In this document: piece after piece, positions 1-12,999 of the stretch
How the letters are laid out: the number at the start of each line of letters is the position of its first letter
Numbering within the stretch: the stretch's first letter is position 1
Assembly (NCBI RefSeq): GCF_017562075.2
Contig: NC_054084.1
Coordinates: 28,946,808-29,010,807 of the forward strand
Direction of reading: 5' to 3'
DNA: 64,000 bases
Origin: Anopheles merus
Taxonomy: Eukaryota; Arthropoda; Insecta; Diptera; Culicidae
Notes under the pieces: model-generated
The model's database searches: none
Told to the model about the DNA's origin: nothing
The model's input: the letters and a program-made list of their open reading frames with translations, nothing else
Program-made: the position numbers and the translations under genes

Positions 1-741
1 TTTTGCGGCAATCGCAGAAGTTGTTGCGACAATTGCAGAAGGTTTTGCGACAATCGCAGAAGGTTACCCGACAATTGCAAACGTTTTTGCGACAATCACA
101 GAAATGTTTTTGCAACAATCACAGAAATGTTTTTGCGACAATCACAGAAATGTTTTTGTGACAATCGCAGAAGGTTTCGCGACAATCGCAGAAGTTGTTG
201 TGACAATCGCAGAAGTTGTTGCGACAATCGCAGAAGTTGTTGTGACAATCGCAGAAGGTTTTGCGACAATCGCAGAAGTGTTTTTGCGACAATCGCAGTA
301 GATTTTGCAACAATCGCAGAAGTGTTTTTGTGACAATCGCAGAAGGTTTTGCGACAATCGCAGAAGTTGTTGTGACAATCGCAGAAGTTTTTGCGACAAT
401 CGCAGAAGGTTTTGCGACAATCGCAGAAGTTGTTGCGATAATTGCAGAAGTTGTTGCAACAATCGCAGAAATTGTTGCGACAAACGTAGAAGGCTTTGCG
501 ACAATCATAGAAGTTGTCAGGACAATCGTAAAAGGTTTTGCGACAATTAGCAGAAGTTGTTATGGCAATCGCAGAAGTTGTTGGAACAAACGCAGAAGTT
601 GTTGCGACAATCGTAGAAGTTGGTGCGACAAACGCAGAAGTTTTTTGCGACAATCGCAGAAGTTGTTGCGACAATTGTAAAAGGTTTTGCGACAATTAGC
701 AGAAGTTGTTGTGACAATCGCAGAAGTTGTTGCGACAATCG
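1..741. repeat. 21-bp minisatellite array, truncated by the window start
   Basis: Roughly 35 tandem copies of a 21-bp unit made of GACAATCGCAGAAG followed by seven variable bases, mostly TTGTTGC or GTTTTGC. The array ends near 741 with a last GACAATCGC. Two 22-bp variants carrying GACAATTAGCAGAAG at about 542 and 690 are 148 bp apart (seven units plus one base), so part of the array was duplicated as a block. Because 21 is a multiple of three and the unit lacks stops in several frames, long low-complexity reading frames exist on both strands; I regard these as artefacts. Confidence 0.95.
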
Positions 742-1517
742 CGTGTTATCACATTGGCGAAGTAAAAACATACTGTGATTAAAAAGAGAAAACCGAACAT
801 GAATTGGACAAAAATAGAAATAAACAAGTTTTTTACAAAAATTCCTTCGCCTAATTTACCGTCAAGCCGTTAAGCCAGTAAAACAAAAATGCATTTTCAT
901 AAATTATTGCTTATTTTGAAAAGAAACTCTTTGGATTTGAAATGAAAGCAGTTTTGGATATTCTTCCCAGAACAGGATTTAAAACACAACAAAAGCTCTT
1001 TCCTAGAGCGAGCAACAACTACCGAGAAAATGTTCCAAAACACTCAGCTGCACTTTTGGATTATTTGGCAGTTTGGTGTTTCTGGTTGTTTTTTTTGTGC
1101 AGGGAATTTGATCATGAACTTTTTTTCAAACTCCTCTTCTTTGTATGCATACCCACAGCGTTCGACACTCGGTCAACAGTGTGCAGCAAACGAGTCGGTA
1201 ATTAAAAGCATCGCTTATGAGCAATGGATGATGCTGATGGAGAAGAAAAAAAAAACCAACACATGCACAGGTACCTACTCAAAGCATCGTGCTCACCCCG
1301 TAAACCATCCATCCCACGTGAAAAGACTGACAAAACTCTTTCACATGCACGATGAAAATAAAAAAAACCGAAGGCTAAAGAGAAACACTTTCTACTTTGA
1401 GAAAGGCGCACAATCGAGCCGGAACTTTCTTCACCGTACGCCAGTAGCAGTCGGACTGGAAAGTGAGTGCTAATCCGTGAACTAATCGTTCGCTTTTTTC
1501 CTCTGCCGGGTGCACGG

Positions 1518-1523
1518 TGCTGC

Positions 1524-1555
<32 letters not shown>
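1518..1555. repeat. GCT/CTG trinucleotide microsatellite
   Basis: Nine or so consecutive GCT units, then one ACT interruption and two further units. No surrounding exon is evident. Confidence 0.9.
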
Positions 1556-1924
1556 TACGGCATTGCTGGTTGTTGCGAAAAAGGTAGTAAAAGCGTTCGC
1601 CTTCCGAAACGTGACCGAACGCTGAAGAGTTGAAACAAAAACCTCGGAGGAAGCGGCAGCGCACGAAATCATTAAAGTTCCATTTTGCTTTTTCAAAAGC
1701 ACACGGCGTGAATAGGCAACAAAGGGAAAAAGTGGTGGGAGCCACCCTAAACGGTGAACGGCTGCCGGTTTAAACCTCGTCCATTCGTCCGACTCAATTT
1801 GTAGGAAGAGATTGAAGCTTTAGAATCGTTTTTTCTTCTTCAACCCTAGCAACGGTGCATTTGGTAGGCGAGGCAGCTGTTTTTTTTGTGTTTGAAGAAA
1901 AAATCAGTTCAAAAGAAGCAAAAA

Positions 1925-1941
1925 CGCCTAAAGTTATGCAC
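1925..1941 (-). promoter_or_regulatory. Su(Hw)-like 17-bp site
   Basis: CGCCTAAAGTTATGCAC, reverse orientation, two mismatches to the window consensus TTGCATACCTTTAGGCG. Confidence 0.6.
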
Positions 1942-3893
1942 ACTGCTAGACAAAATTCATCTAACGATATCCTTCTAACAGCTTGTTAGCAGCGGAGTTC
2001 ACGTTCGCGTGCCCTTTAGAAGGAGGAAAGCGATGAAAAATCGTTCTGCAAATACAGCAATAATTTCGCTTGATTGCATTCTTGACAAACCATTTATATT
2101 TGTTTGTTTCGCCCGCGTCCGATAACTGGCTGACAGTTCGATATTATTACACCGTTTCGCGCTGCACCCGTAGCGGTGTGTGCGTGGATCAAACCGCCAC
2201 TCCATGGAGCGATAAAGCTACCCGTGCGATGGAGAACCAGACGGCGCGCTATCCCTCTTGAGTAATGATATTCTCTATCCCTTGGATTACCCCGCAGCCA
2301 GTCGCACATATAGACATGCAGACCAATTCACACAGACCCACGGCACGGTACGGGACAGTGTTTGTGAAATTATTCCTCGATTCACGTCCATCCATTTTAC
2401 ACTCTCCACCCCACTCCAGATAACGGCAGAGTTTGGATGATGAATGATTTTTCCGCGACGGGTACAAAAATTATTAGACAAAACCACACGGCAATTCAAC
2501 CGGAACCGGTTGATCCGTACCGATGGTCGTGCTGTTCTTCATCTTCTTCGTCCAATGCACTTCCCTGTCGAGTGCAGTCGTAGCCACTGCATTTCTGAAA
2601 ACAACAGAACACGAACACCATCCCAGCGTGCAAAATTTGAATTGATGGTTGCGGTATTTTCTACCTCGTTCGAAGGAACAGTGCACTTCATGTACACGAA
2701 AATCCACAAAAACAACTGTACCCAGGTACACCGGTATCTATGTGTGTGTGTGTTTTCCCCAGGATGTGCGAAATCGATAGCAAAGCATACAAATTATGTT
2801 TCCCGTGGGAGCAGTGCTTGGCACAAGCGCATCGGAGCCACATTGCGCGTCTGCTATTTACCCACCCGAACTCCGGATCCGGAAGTAGACTGGGCCACCC
2901 TATCATTCCAGCCAGGGTTTGGTGTTTTTTTTTCTTTCAGCCTCTCTTCTTTTCGGTATACCCATGATGACCCGCGCCAACCGTGCCGGGTTTTGCTGGA
3001 GAGTGAGTTGAAATATGGTGCTCGAGCGCATAAAAATGAGCGATGCGCAAAAAGGCCACGTACAACGCCACGGGTGACGCACGGTCAATACGGGGGAGGA
3101 GGCGAACATTTATCTCCGACGGTGGCAACACTGTGTAAGCTACCCGTCCGGATGTTCGCCAGGTGCTCTGGCTGTGGCGTTGGTCGGAGCATTGAAATTC
3201 GTTTCATCGTTGCAACAGGAATTACGCCCGGATTGGGCTATAACCATCGTACAACAGAGTGCACGGGAAAGGATTGTGTCTGTGTGTTTGTGTGTTTGCT
3301 TGCTGTTGGAAAAAGCAAAGCTTTAAACAAATCCGACTAAAACTACTTTGCACCAAACCATTGGTGAACGGGGAAGCTGAGGTAATTCTTCAAAACAGGA
3401 AGCCTTGTAACGTCCTCAGATGGCTCAGACAAGCAGTGAAAAGCATCGTGCATCGTTTTCGGAATGGTAAATTACTCTAATTAGTTTCAAATTTCTGGTT
3501 TCCGGACGCATACTATCTTTGATGCACCGGGAAGTCCGCGTCGAAAGTTTATGTTTGAAATTCCAGCGAACGAACTGTGCTCAAGCAAACGCGCCAAATC
3601 AACACGGACGTATTTGTGGAAATTGCTATCGTGCGTTCGTGTGGTATGTGTTTTCATGTTTTGGTTGGGAATGAACACCTTTCATGGAAAATTATTATTG
3701 AGTCTGACAAAGGTATTAATGCGACTAATTTAGTTAATGTTCTCAAAATAAATAATAAAAGCTATCGCAATGAAACATTTCAATGCCAACCAATTAAACT
3801 CAAAATATATGCAAAAATGTGACGTTCCGTATGTTGTTTCCTAGTATACACTTAGTTTCTTAGTAAATTGAATCTAAAGTGTCAAAGTCAAAG

Positions 3894-4055
3894 TGAATCT
3901 AACTACAGCTCTCAAGGCTCATATGGACCGACCCCCAGCAGCAAGCACTCGCATGGACTCTCTGCGTAGTACTGAAAAAGTCTCCAAAAGCTTGTTTAGG
4001 ACGGCATGTCCGCTCAGGACGTTACGCTAAATAAAAGATGAAGAAGAACTTGAAT
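3894..4055 (+). mobile_element. Possible short retroelement fragment
   Basis: A moderately GC-rich 150-bp block ends in a purine-rich tail AAATAAAAGATGAAGAAGAA. It is flanked by TGAATC on both sides (about 3895 and 4051), as a short target duplication would be. The tail is reminiscent of the GAAGAA-type end of SINE200, but the body does not match it. Family not recognised. Confidence 0.25.
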
Positions 4056-4238
4056 CACGAAGGGAATGGTTAAAACAAATGACACTTTAAAAATTGAAAA
4101 CTAATAAAATATCAAACATGTTTGTTAATATGTGTTTTGGATCGCAAAAAATTTAGTTGAAAAATGTATCTTTATGGTTTCTTGCGGCTCAAATTGAAGC
4201 TGAATACCAAACGTAGTACTAAAACATGCTTTATTAAA

Positions 4239-4294
4239 CGCCTGTTTTTATGCTTTACTTTGCGACTTGTACTAAACGCCCGTATTTATGCTTT
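4239..4294 (-). repeat. Two local degenerate repeats ending in TTTATGCTTTA
   Basis: The words CGCCTGTTTTTATGCTTT (4239) and CGCCCGTATTTATGCTTT (4277) repeat with a 38-bp period, each preceded by ACTAAA or ATTAAA. They share the CGCC and TATGC ends of the 17-bp word but differ from it at seven or eight positions, so they are weak relatives at best. Confidence 0.4.
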
Positions 4295-6128
4295 AACCTA
4301 TCATGTTATAGATTTTCGTATTTGTTTTCTGATGTAAGCATGGGTAACATGAATTCAGCAAAAAAGCTAACACATAAAAAATAGCAAACCCATCGTTTCC
4401 GCTCGAACGATCGTTCGGCAATGTATCAATTTCATTAGAAGTCTTAACATCTAATCAGAACCATTACGCACATACACACAGCCGCATATACAGAAACGTA
4501 CTGCCAAACTGCACAACGGGGCGCAAGGAAGCAATCGAAGCCAATCGTTCACCTTCCCCCAGGACGGTCGACGCTCGATCGGCTGTCATCGGCAATAAGC
4601 GGCCGCTCAATCCTCCCAAACTGGGCGACGGAAAACCGATATTTGTCATTCGCCGCTTAACGATGATGAATGGTCTCGCAAAAAGAAGGCGGAAAAGCCT
4701 CCCGCGTCCGTTTGCGAACGTTAATTATTAGTTACATCACAGCGCATTCGGAAGTGGCGAAACAAATAAAACCCCCGTCTGGGTAATTTTGCTTGCTGCA
4801 GCGATGAGTCGATCAGGCACGAAGATGGAAATTTGATTTCAGGCTTAGAGTTCATTAGCAGAAGCTACGGCGCTACACATAAAATAGCTCGCGGTGGTTC
4901 TATCGCGCAAAAGTCTGCCCGCCCCGCCAGCGAGTTCGAGTGCCGTTGCGTTGGGTTGGGCGGAAATCAAACGGAATGATATTAATTAGCCAGGGCCGTG
5001 CTGTGGGCTTGGTTTCTGGCTTGGTGGACAAGGCTAGGGCATAAATAGTGGCACAATTTCGCGATGCGATCCCCCCCGTATCGGTCGCTGTTTGTCGGAT
5101 TTTGTCCGGTCGTAAAGTTTGCAAGCCTCACTGACGCAATCGTTCAAACGGTCACGCTGTTTTGTGGTGCTAGTTTTTTTCCCTTCCTGGCACCAAAATT
5201 TATTTCAAGCCTCATAAAACTGTTCTGATTTGTTTTTGGCGCTCTGTTTTTGTGCTAGACCGTCCCACCGTTGAGCAATGATAGTGGTTTCGTGTTTAAG
5301 CTCATCAGAGAAACCGAACCCATCAAATCACGCCACTAAAGGCACGTGTCGTGGCACGCGTTTGAGGTGGGCGTTTTTTACCCGCCGCCTCGAGTTCCTG
5401 TTCCGGTGTCGATTCGCGAGTTGATGAAGGGTAGATGACGGTGGTGGTGGTGGAGGTGGTAGTACCAAGGCATGCGAACGCCCGAAGCCAGCGCATCCAT
5501 CACAATTACTTCCACCGCTGGCCGGTTGAAGCAAAGGGCCCGCTCTATCGAAAATTGCACCGACCGAAACGGTTGGCACGTTCCACAGCCAGCACAGACA
5601 AGCCATGGTCATGGTCGGCGGTCAAGGATGGGTCGGTTTGTTAAATGATAGCAGGATAACAGCTACTGCCGGCTCGTTTGGCCCCCGTTGTAAGTATGTG
5701 GTGTAAGTGGAGTGAATTTCCTGCCCCGCTCGCCTTGCCACGCGTCGGTATGCGGCAAGCGGGATGGTGATCGATCACTGCGAGCTAATAAAGCGGGCAG
5801 GGTAGTGATGGTGGACCGGAGCTATAAATTTCCGTTCGCCAATGACTACATGACGCTGTGACGGGAAGGTGTGTTATGTTTTAGCGAACTAGTGACAATT
5901 CTACTTAAGTGTTGCCATTTTATTGCACTGTCGATGGCGAAAGTGAGGTGTGAGAGTGAGTTTACTTGTTTTATTTGCCATTTATTCTCTACATCAACAC
6001 GTCATTTACAAACGAAATGGACCGAAAGTACTAGAATGAGTTTATTGAGTAATTTAAGCACTTCAAAAACGGGAATGTATCCAATATTCTTATAATTTAA
6101 CCCAAATAGGACAATTTTGTAATGTGTG

Positions 6129-6145
6129 TTGCATTACTGTAGGCG
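6129..6145 (+). promoter_or_regulatory. Su(Hw)-like 17-bp site
   Basis: TTGCATTACTGTAGGCG, three mismatches to consensus, in an AT-rich pocket. Confidence 0.5.
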
Positions 6146-7298
6146 TTTTGAGAATGAAAATCACACAATTTGTGGTATATTTGTACGAGTTAGTTTAGAA
6201 TTGTTACTTAGAACTTTTTCAATACAAAATATTTAACTTTTCATTCAAAATATCATGCCCAGCATCAGCATGAGTCGGTATGTCATAAAGGAAATCAGAA
6301 AATCTCGAAAACAAGCGCGCTATAAAAACTACCATTCGCCCGCATAGCTTCTCTGCCCAACTTTATAACCACACGTGTGATAGCTCTAGCGTAAGAACGG
6401 TCAAATCAATTGGTTGCACAGATTTTTATATAACCTTACCACTGGGCACCTCGCATTCGACAGCATGCTCACGAGTGTTGTATCACAAACTCTCGTTTCC
6501 ATCGAACACGTACCGAGAGTTCATCAAAAAGCAACTCAACCTTACCAACCGTGGCAACTGCATTGTATACTCCCGCTTTACTTTCACAGAGGGGGGGGGG
6601 GGTGTCCAACGTGCTGGACGGTTTATTTCGTGTCATCGTTACTGTAAGCCCTCCCTGTGCGCCCCTGCGAGTATGTCACACAGTATGCACATGCAGGTCG
6701 GTCGAGGGACTGCATCTTTTACAACGCTCATAATCTGGGACCGAGAGCATCGAGACAACAACAAACATCGTATGCATAAGATTGTGTCGTGCTGACTTTC
6801 GACCGACGGTGCTGTGCAGCCTGGCGCTCGGTGCAGCCAAAGTTTATGGAGCAGCCCGATTTTGGGAACGCGAACCGGGGAATAAATGGAAGACTGTGCA
6901 GCTCACTTTACGATCACGCCACCGAAGACGGTATGCAATTTTTACGAGAAAGTAATGATGCACCCACCCGAAAGGGGTGTGCGTTTTCTTTCGGAGTTTG
7001 TCGAGATTGTTGTTGCTGTAACAAAGCGTGAAACAATGTAGAGCTTTAATCGAAATGGAGATGGGAGCATTAATCGAGTGCACATGATGCACGTTCCGTA
7101 TCTCGGCACGGTCGTAACTTTTCGGTTAATATTGGCTTTTTAATACATTTGCAATGAAGTGTGATTGATGTTTTGCCGTATAAAAAACGCTAAGCGATCC
7201 TTGTTGTTTGTTATGGCAGGGAAAATGTGGTGTATTTACATGTTGATTGTAAGCAAAATTTTTAACTCTGTATCCGTTGATAGGCTTCAGTTAAATAG

Positions 7299-7315
7299 CG
7301 CCCAAAGGTATACAA
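7299..7315 (-). promoter_or_regulatory. Su(Hw)-like 17-bp site
   Basis: CGCCCAAAGGTATACAA, two mismatches; pairs with the site 59 bp downstream in the same orientation. Confidence 0.55.
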
Positions 7316-7357
7316 TTTAGTTAAAAGTGCTATACCTTGTTTGTCATTGCTAAAAAC

Positions 7358-7374
7358 CGCCTAAAAGTATGCAA
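7358..7374 (-). promoter_or_regulatory. Su(Hw)-like 17-bp site
   Basis: CGCCTAAAAGTATGCAA, one mismatch. The AAAAGTATGCAA half is the form known from gypsy insulator repeats. Confidence 0.65.
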
Positions 7375-8145
7375 AATGAATTATTTATGATGAAAAAAGA
7401 GCAAATAATGAATCAAAACCGTTTGAGACAAGCATGGAATGCCATTGGACCGACATCGTTGTAAAATTTTCATTGTTCGTCATCTCCACGCAATAAACGC
7501 TTCATAATACGGCAACAAATTTTGCTTCCGACCACCAAAATCTTAACAAAACTAAACAACTTCCATGACACTTTTCTTATCAGTTCGGCTCAACTTTTAG
7601 TGTTTTTGCCATAAAGCTAAACATTATGCATGCCAATGCAATGCACACACGGACCCGTACGCACTGAAGCGTACACGACCGCATCCAAAACATCCACGCC
7701 GGGAGTGATCTGACTTTACTTTCTTGCAAGTTGCAATATCAACCCGGGAGGAACTGTCAACTGTCCGAGAAAACAGTTCCCTTGCTCCCCTCCTCTCCCT
7801 AGAGGCCATCACAAAACCATCGAAGGTCCTTTGCCAGGCTTGCTGCTACCCTCCGCTAATGCTGCCTTCCCATCCACAATAGCTTCCAGCGCTCGGTCAA
7901 CCGCAAAACTTTTCCGCTTCGTCCACATTAGCTTCACCGGAACTTTTTGCCTCTACCCATACAGCAGACAGAGCGGGAGAGTGGGATACGATACAGCAGC
8001 ACAGCACAGAACGCTCTAGCACAAGCAGCCCATTTCCGGTTGCCCATCCGACGGAAAAGAAAAGTTTCACAAATGACCTACATAAAAACACACAACCGAA
8101 TCCGGTACAATCTTCTCGGGTGTAGATCACACATACATACACACT

Positions 8146-8147
8146 CA

Positions 8148-8236
<89 letters not shown>

Positions 8237-8252
8237 ACACACACACACACAC
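8146..8252. repeat. CA microsatellite, about 105 bp
   Basis: Nearly perfect CA dinucleotide tract with an ACTCACTC start and one AT interruption near 8230. Confidence 0.98.
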
Positions 8253-10091
8253 CTTGATGGTGAAGTTGCCATTTCTGGCCACATCCGGGCACTTTGCTGC
8301 CGTTCGGTGGCCGTTAGCAATCGTAGTATGACAAATTGTATAATTTCTCTCGTAATTACAGGCTCGATGAACGTATTGCTATGGGAAGGTTCTGCAAATT
8401 GCTCACAGGGAGTGTCTGCCCAGACACCGGAACCGGTGAAGAAAATTGGCCGGCAAGTTTAGAAAAATTAGCATTACATAAGTGCTGCAGCAAACCTCCC
8501 CGGGTGCATTAGATGGCATCGGAGGAGAGCTGGATTTATTTCATCAGAAAGCGTTCTTCCACTTTCCATGTCTGCATACACAAAATGGTAACGTTTTCTT
8601 TTTGTGTGTGTTTTTACTGCCACTGCCCAAAATTGCGCAAAGATCGAAAATGCTTCCCGCTTTATGTGTGCGTCGTAAACCTGCAACAGGAAAAATAACA
8701 GAAAAGGAACGCTGCTGACGCTGGTGCAACTAAACTAATCAGCAAACTTGTGAACCATTTCGTCACGCTCTAGATAAACTTTTGCCGCACGGGTTTTTTT
8801 TTTTTGCCGAACGTCGGAACGGTCGGGAAATCTTAGAAATCGCACGATAGTTTTCTGACTGGTCGCATCTTTCGACGCTCACACCCCACGGACGACGGCA
8901 GTGGCGGAAGTTGTGTTTGAAGTTTTCTACAAATTATGCCACGCACAGTAGACGGCGCAGCGGAGGCAGTAGCAGCATCTGATGTTTTTTTTTAAAGGAG
9001 AGACCGGGAAAGGAATCATAAAAAATGATTTACACAGCCAATGATTCATGTTACTCGAAACGCGACGGGAAAGTAGTTATGGGTGTGCCAGTGTGTGGTT
9101 GGTAGCTGCTGAATATTTTTTGGCACCCGATACACTATGAAGCCTTTGTATGTGTGTGTCTGTGGACTGGAACATTTTGTGCACTTGCAAGCTGCATTTT
9201 CCTCCAAAAGCTGTTTAGTGTGTCGTTCCTTCGTGTTGGCGCTCATATCGTTGGCAAGCTTTTCTAGCAGATACGATTTGCACCTTAAGCTTGTTAGCGT
9301 TGCCGGTAGCACGGCGAAGAAACGTGTAATCTGTCAACTTTCTTGCATTTGGAGCGCTTTTTTGTTGTTGTTGGTGGTGGTACAAATCGGATCAAAGTGT
9401 GACGGTTTTCTTGCTGCGCCTTTTGCATATGTGCAAAAGGCGCTAAAGTTTTCCCTTCATTAGCGTCATAGGCGATGCTGTTCGCATCCTTTTCCCCTCC
9501 CCGGGCAGGAAGTCGAACGGATCCGGTTTTGTAAACGCTTGCCATTCGAATTACTAGCAATGGTGCAGTAACTTTTTACGTCGTTTCCGATCCACCGCGT
9601 GGGGCAGTAAATGAGGCAAGCAACGGTAAGCTGTTTGCTTGTTGAAACTGGGCCAAAAAAAAAGAAGGATTTTGGTAGAGGGAAAGCGGGCCGAACCGCT
9701 CTTCTAACAAGTGCTCCCGCGTGTGGGAGGGATTGAAGCTGCTGTGCAAATCAATATAATGCCATCAGCTTCCTGCTGGGAGAAAAGGGATCGATGAAGG
9801 TAGTGTAAGAAAGCGATGGAAAAACTAGCTACGCTTCGCGAAGAAAGTTAAAAGTAGTTTTCTCTATGGGAAAATGGCGCCATCAGAGGGATATATAGTA
9901 GATGATGTTGGAAGAAAGTTCGAAGAATCGATTGGAAATAGGAAATGGAAAGCTTTATGTTAACGGGTCTGTGAACTAAATCTAGGAAATCTTCAGCGCT
10001 ATTAGCTTTTTTTTGTCTCCTTTTTTCGTTTCAGTTCACCTCCGAAGCAGAGCGCAAGTGTAGCATTAATAAAAGAGTACTGTTATCCTTG

Positions 10092-10108
10092 TTGCATACC
10101 TTTAGGCG
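10092..10108 (+). promoter_or_regulatory. Su(Hw)-like 17-bp site, consensus copy
   Basis: TTGCATACCTTTAGGCG, identical over all 17 bases to the copy at 18284, 8.2 kb away. Confidence 0.7.
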
Positions 10109-11044
10109 TAGTATGATTTTGTCATCAAAATCCATATAACTTTAAAGTTTAGAGGATTTGAAAAGATTTATAGTGTGTGTCTAATAACGTGGAGAAAAGA
10201 ACGATACAAAATGGCCAACATTAAAATCAAATCCTCTACAATACATTCCAGCAAAACTATCAGTGACACTTGTTTGCAGGCACTTTTGATACAGTAAAGC
10301 AGTTGTCCTGCTTGCTGCTGCACCGTACAGTACGCATTTCGCACAACCATTAAACATCTGTCCACACGATGCGTACGGCACTTCAAAACGGTGGTGGTCG
10401 CCCGAAACCGGCCTCACTCGGTAGTAAGGGGACAAATGTTTATCGCCGCTTATCCTGCTGTTTATCTCCAATTTATCACCTGCAATGACCAATAAACTGG
10501 CGCAATAACGTACCACTATCCCTGCTGCGTGGTGTTGCGTGTGATAAACATCACACTCTATCCGCGTGTCACGATTGGTGTAATCGGATTCCCTGTGCCC
10601 GCGGGATCGGGCACTGGGAGGTAGTGGGGTAGCGATAAATAAATCCACTTGGGCGGGAAAATGAGCGTGTGTACCGATGGAAAACCAGGACACACGGTTG
10701 CAGCAAAAAAGCAACCCAAATCAACCGCATTAAACTACAGTGAATTTGTGTGTGTGAGTGTACGTGACGGTGGCGGTAAAGGTGAACTTTTGGTTCTTGT
10801 GCATTATTCATGAGGTAAAGCGTGTCTTTTGTTCATGTTGTTCCATTCTCCAAACAATTCCGATCATGTGAAGCGCGATTCTTTACTGATAGCTACACTC
10901 ACCGGAGATAATCAGTGTTTATAGTTGTGACAATTGCACACCGTTTGGGTTAATCTTCTTTGATGGTTACGATAATAACAACGAATCAGAGAAGAGGGAT
11001 TGAATAATACTTTTACCACTCAAAAGGTATTCCAAGTAATAATA

Positions 11045-11061
11045 CGCCTCAAAGTAGGCTA
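11045..11061 (-). promoter_or_regulatory. Su(Hw)-like site, degenerate
   Basis: CGCCTCAAAGTAGGCTA, four mismatches; first of three local copies. Confidence 0.35.
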
Positions 11062-11083
11062 TAATGTTTTCAAAATACTAATT

Positions 11084-11100
11084 CGCTTCAAAGTATGCAA
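11084..11100 (-). promoter_or_regulatory. Su(Hw)-like 17-bp site
   Basis: CGCTTCAAAGTATGCAA, three mismatches with the AAAGTATGCAA core intact. Confidence 0.55.
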
Positions 11101-11207
11101 TTATGAAAACAAGCATGCTTAATAGCTACTATTTCACTTACATACTCCAAACATGTTGGATTGTGAATGATTCTCTGAGCATCAAAAGGGTAAAAAAATT
11201 AATAAAA

Positions 11208-11224
11208 CGCCCCAAAGTATGCAA
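11208..11224 (-). promoter_or_regulatory. Su(Hw)-like 17-bp site
   Basis: CGCCCCAAAGTATGCAA, three mismatches; third local copy. Confidence 0.55.
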
Positions 11225-12939
11225 TCGTGTAAGCAAACAAGCTTATTAGTGGTACTTTTTCCATCACATACTCAACACATGTTTCAAAATTGATCAAATT
11301 TTCCGAAAATTTACCAGAAAGCTTTTATTTTCTCACAGCTCACTGATTCAATTGCTTTGGGTAAAACAAACTGTGCTAAAAACTCCACTTGTAACCACTT
11401 TATCGCAAGCCCACCCTCCTCCCCTCCCTCCCCCCCCCTTTCCAAACCAATGGTGCCCGCATTTGCAAACCTCTGCAGTACATCATGCGCGCTACACGCG
11501 TATGTTGCGGCGTAAAGTGTGCAACGACCCGCTAGCACAACCGCTAGCAACGCATCCTTTACGCATGATGAACGATCGAGGCGCCACACGCATGCCCTTT
11601 CTCACAGGCACGCAAAATATGGCACCCCGTATGTGAGGCAGAAGTTACACACCCGCGTGGAGGTGTGTTTGCGGCGCTCGCAAGTTAAAATTAAATTGGG
11701 TAGAAAATTCCATTTCCCACGATTTCGGCACATTGCCGCTGCTCGCTCGTTTCGGAGTGGAATGTGGTACGAAACATTTTCAACATTTTCACCTGCACGA
11801 TGGTTGAGGAAGGCTTATTTCCTGCTGTCGCGTTTTTTTTAGTAATCCAAGAAAACACTTCCCTAGCTCGTAAAACAACCGCCATTACGCTACTTTTATG
11901 AGCATTAAAAAAAGCATTTTCATTCATTAAGAGGTACGAAACGGGCCAACGTAACGGGCTCACTCGTTCCCTCCCTCCCTTCGTGCTCTATTTTTTAACC
12001 ACACACACACACAGCCACACACACAATACCGCACCGAAAAATGTTTCCGCAAACAGGCAAGGTGGTCTTGGTTTTGGCGGCCTCCAGCAATGATAAAAAA
12101 TATTAAGGCAAAAATAATGTTTTCTTGCTTTTTTTTCGGGGTTCTTACCCATTGTTCCACCTCCCACGGTACCGTGGTGGTTATCCTTCTCGGAAAAATA
12201 TTGTTCATATTTGCGGCCGTCCGCACTGAACCGAGTGCCGGTGCAAGAATGTTGCACCAAACTAATTTCAGCAATGGAAGCTAATTTTTTGTTTTGCCAA
12301 CCTCTCGACGGCAGCCGAGAAATATTAGCATTTGAAAATCATTCATTTTCATCCACTCGGGGTGGCTCGCCGGGGGTTTTTTTAATCCACCAAATTGCTG
12401 CTCATTATTTAGATAGCACCTCAAACGAAGCTACTTCCATTCGCTTTGACCATTTGCTAACAAACCACGAACCATGGACGGGTCCGTTGTTGCTGCAGCG
12501 CTGGGCTTCCGGGGCGGATCATTAACCGGTGTGGTCGAGTGGTGGATACGGAAAAAAGCTCATCCACTACGGCAACAGTCTTCAGAGTGCAGAAGAAATA
12601 AAGGATGGAATAAAGGACGAAAAATAGAAAGAGAATGAAAAATCAGGATCCGAACGTTACTGAAAGCAAGCGGGTGATTAAAATGGTCGGGAGGCGGAAC
12701 TGAAGCTACCTCCAATGATTGTGCCAACGGGGTGGCAACGCTGATCGGTTATGTAAACGTATCGGAACCGTCGACCGCATCGTGCTCATCAATTCGCAGG
12801 CAACGGCTCTTCTTACATCCGGTGGAGTTGTAATGTTGGTTTTTGTACTACACGTTGTTACGACGTTGGCTTCTATTGGATGATGATATTCTATTCTTCC
12901 TTGCCACTCTTTTTCTCGCAGCTCTTCCATTTTCTATGT

Positions 12940-12942
<3 letters not shown>

Positions 12943-12997
<55 letters not shown>
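12943..12997. repeat. CT/GA microsatellite
   Basis: Perfect CT dinucleotide run of about 27 units. GA/CT tracts can bind GAGA-type factors, but nothing else here indicates a promoter. Confidence 0.98.

Positions 12998-12999
<2 letters not shown>

Larger units (their letters stand above)
751..10091. other. Gene-free stretch with microsatellites and regulatory-type motifs
   Basis: No reading frame here has recognisable protein features. AT-rich and GC-rich pockets alternate. Visible simple sequence includes a GCT tract (about 1518-1555), a run of 12 G (about 6591-6602) and a long CA tract (8146-8252). Several copies of the 17-bp Su(Hw)-like word occur and are listed separately. A 298-codon open frame at 2444-3340 has GT-repeat-encoded CVCVF segments and no domain; I do not call it a gene. 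Confidence 0.6.
11045..11290 (-). repeat. Diverged local tandem duplication carrying Su(Hw)-like words
   Basis: The segment from 11084 (site, then an AAACAAGC block, a TTACATACTC block and ACATGTT) recurs from 11208 with a 124-bp period. A third, shorter partial unit starts at 11045. Each unit begins with a copy of the 17-bp word in the same orientation. Confidence 0.6.

Noticed and set aside
96..695. 199-codon and several other frames in the first 700 bases
   Set aside because: They are read-outs of a 21-bp tandem repeat that is open in many frames at once.
1..741. CRISPR-like regularity
   Set aside because: Units abut directly with no unique spacers; this is a eukaryotic minisatellite.
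2444..3340. 298-codon open frame on the plus strand
   Set aside because: Longest frame in the first 50 kb, but it has no domain, no signal peptide, repeat-encoded CVCVF segments and no codon pattern or splice context suggesting a gene.
6930..6945. GGTATGCAATTTTT word
   Set aside because: Has the Su(Hw)-type core, but the CGCC end is displaced by five bases and the intervening sequence does not fit.
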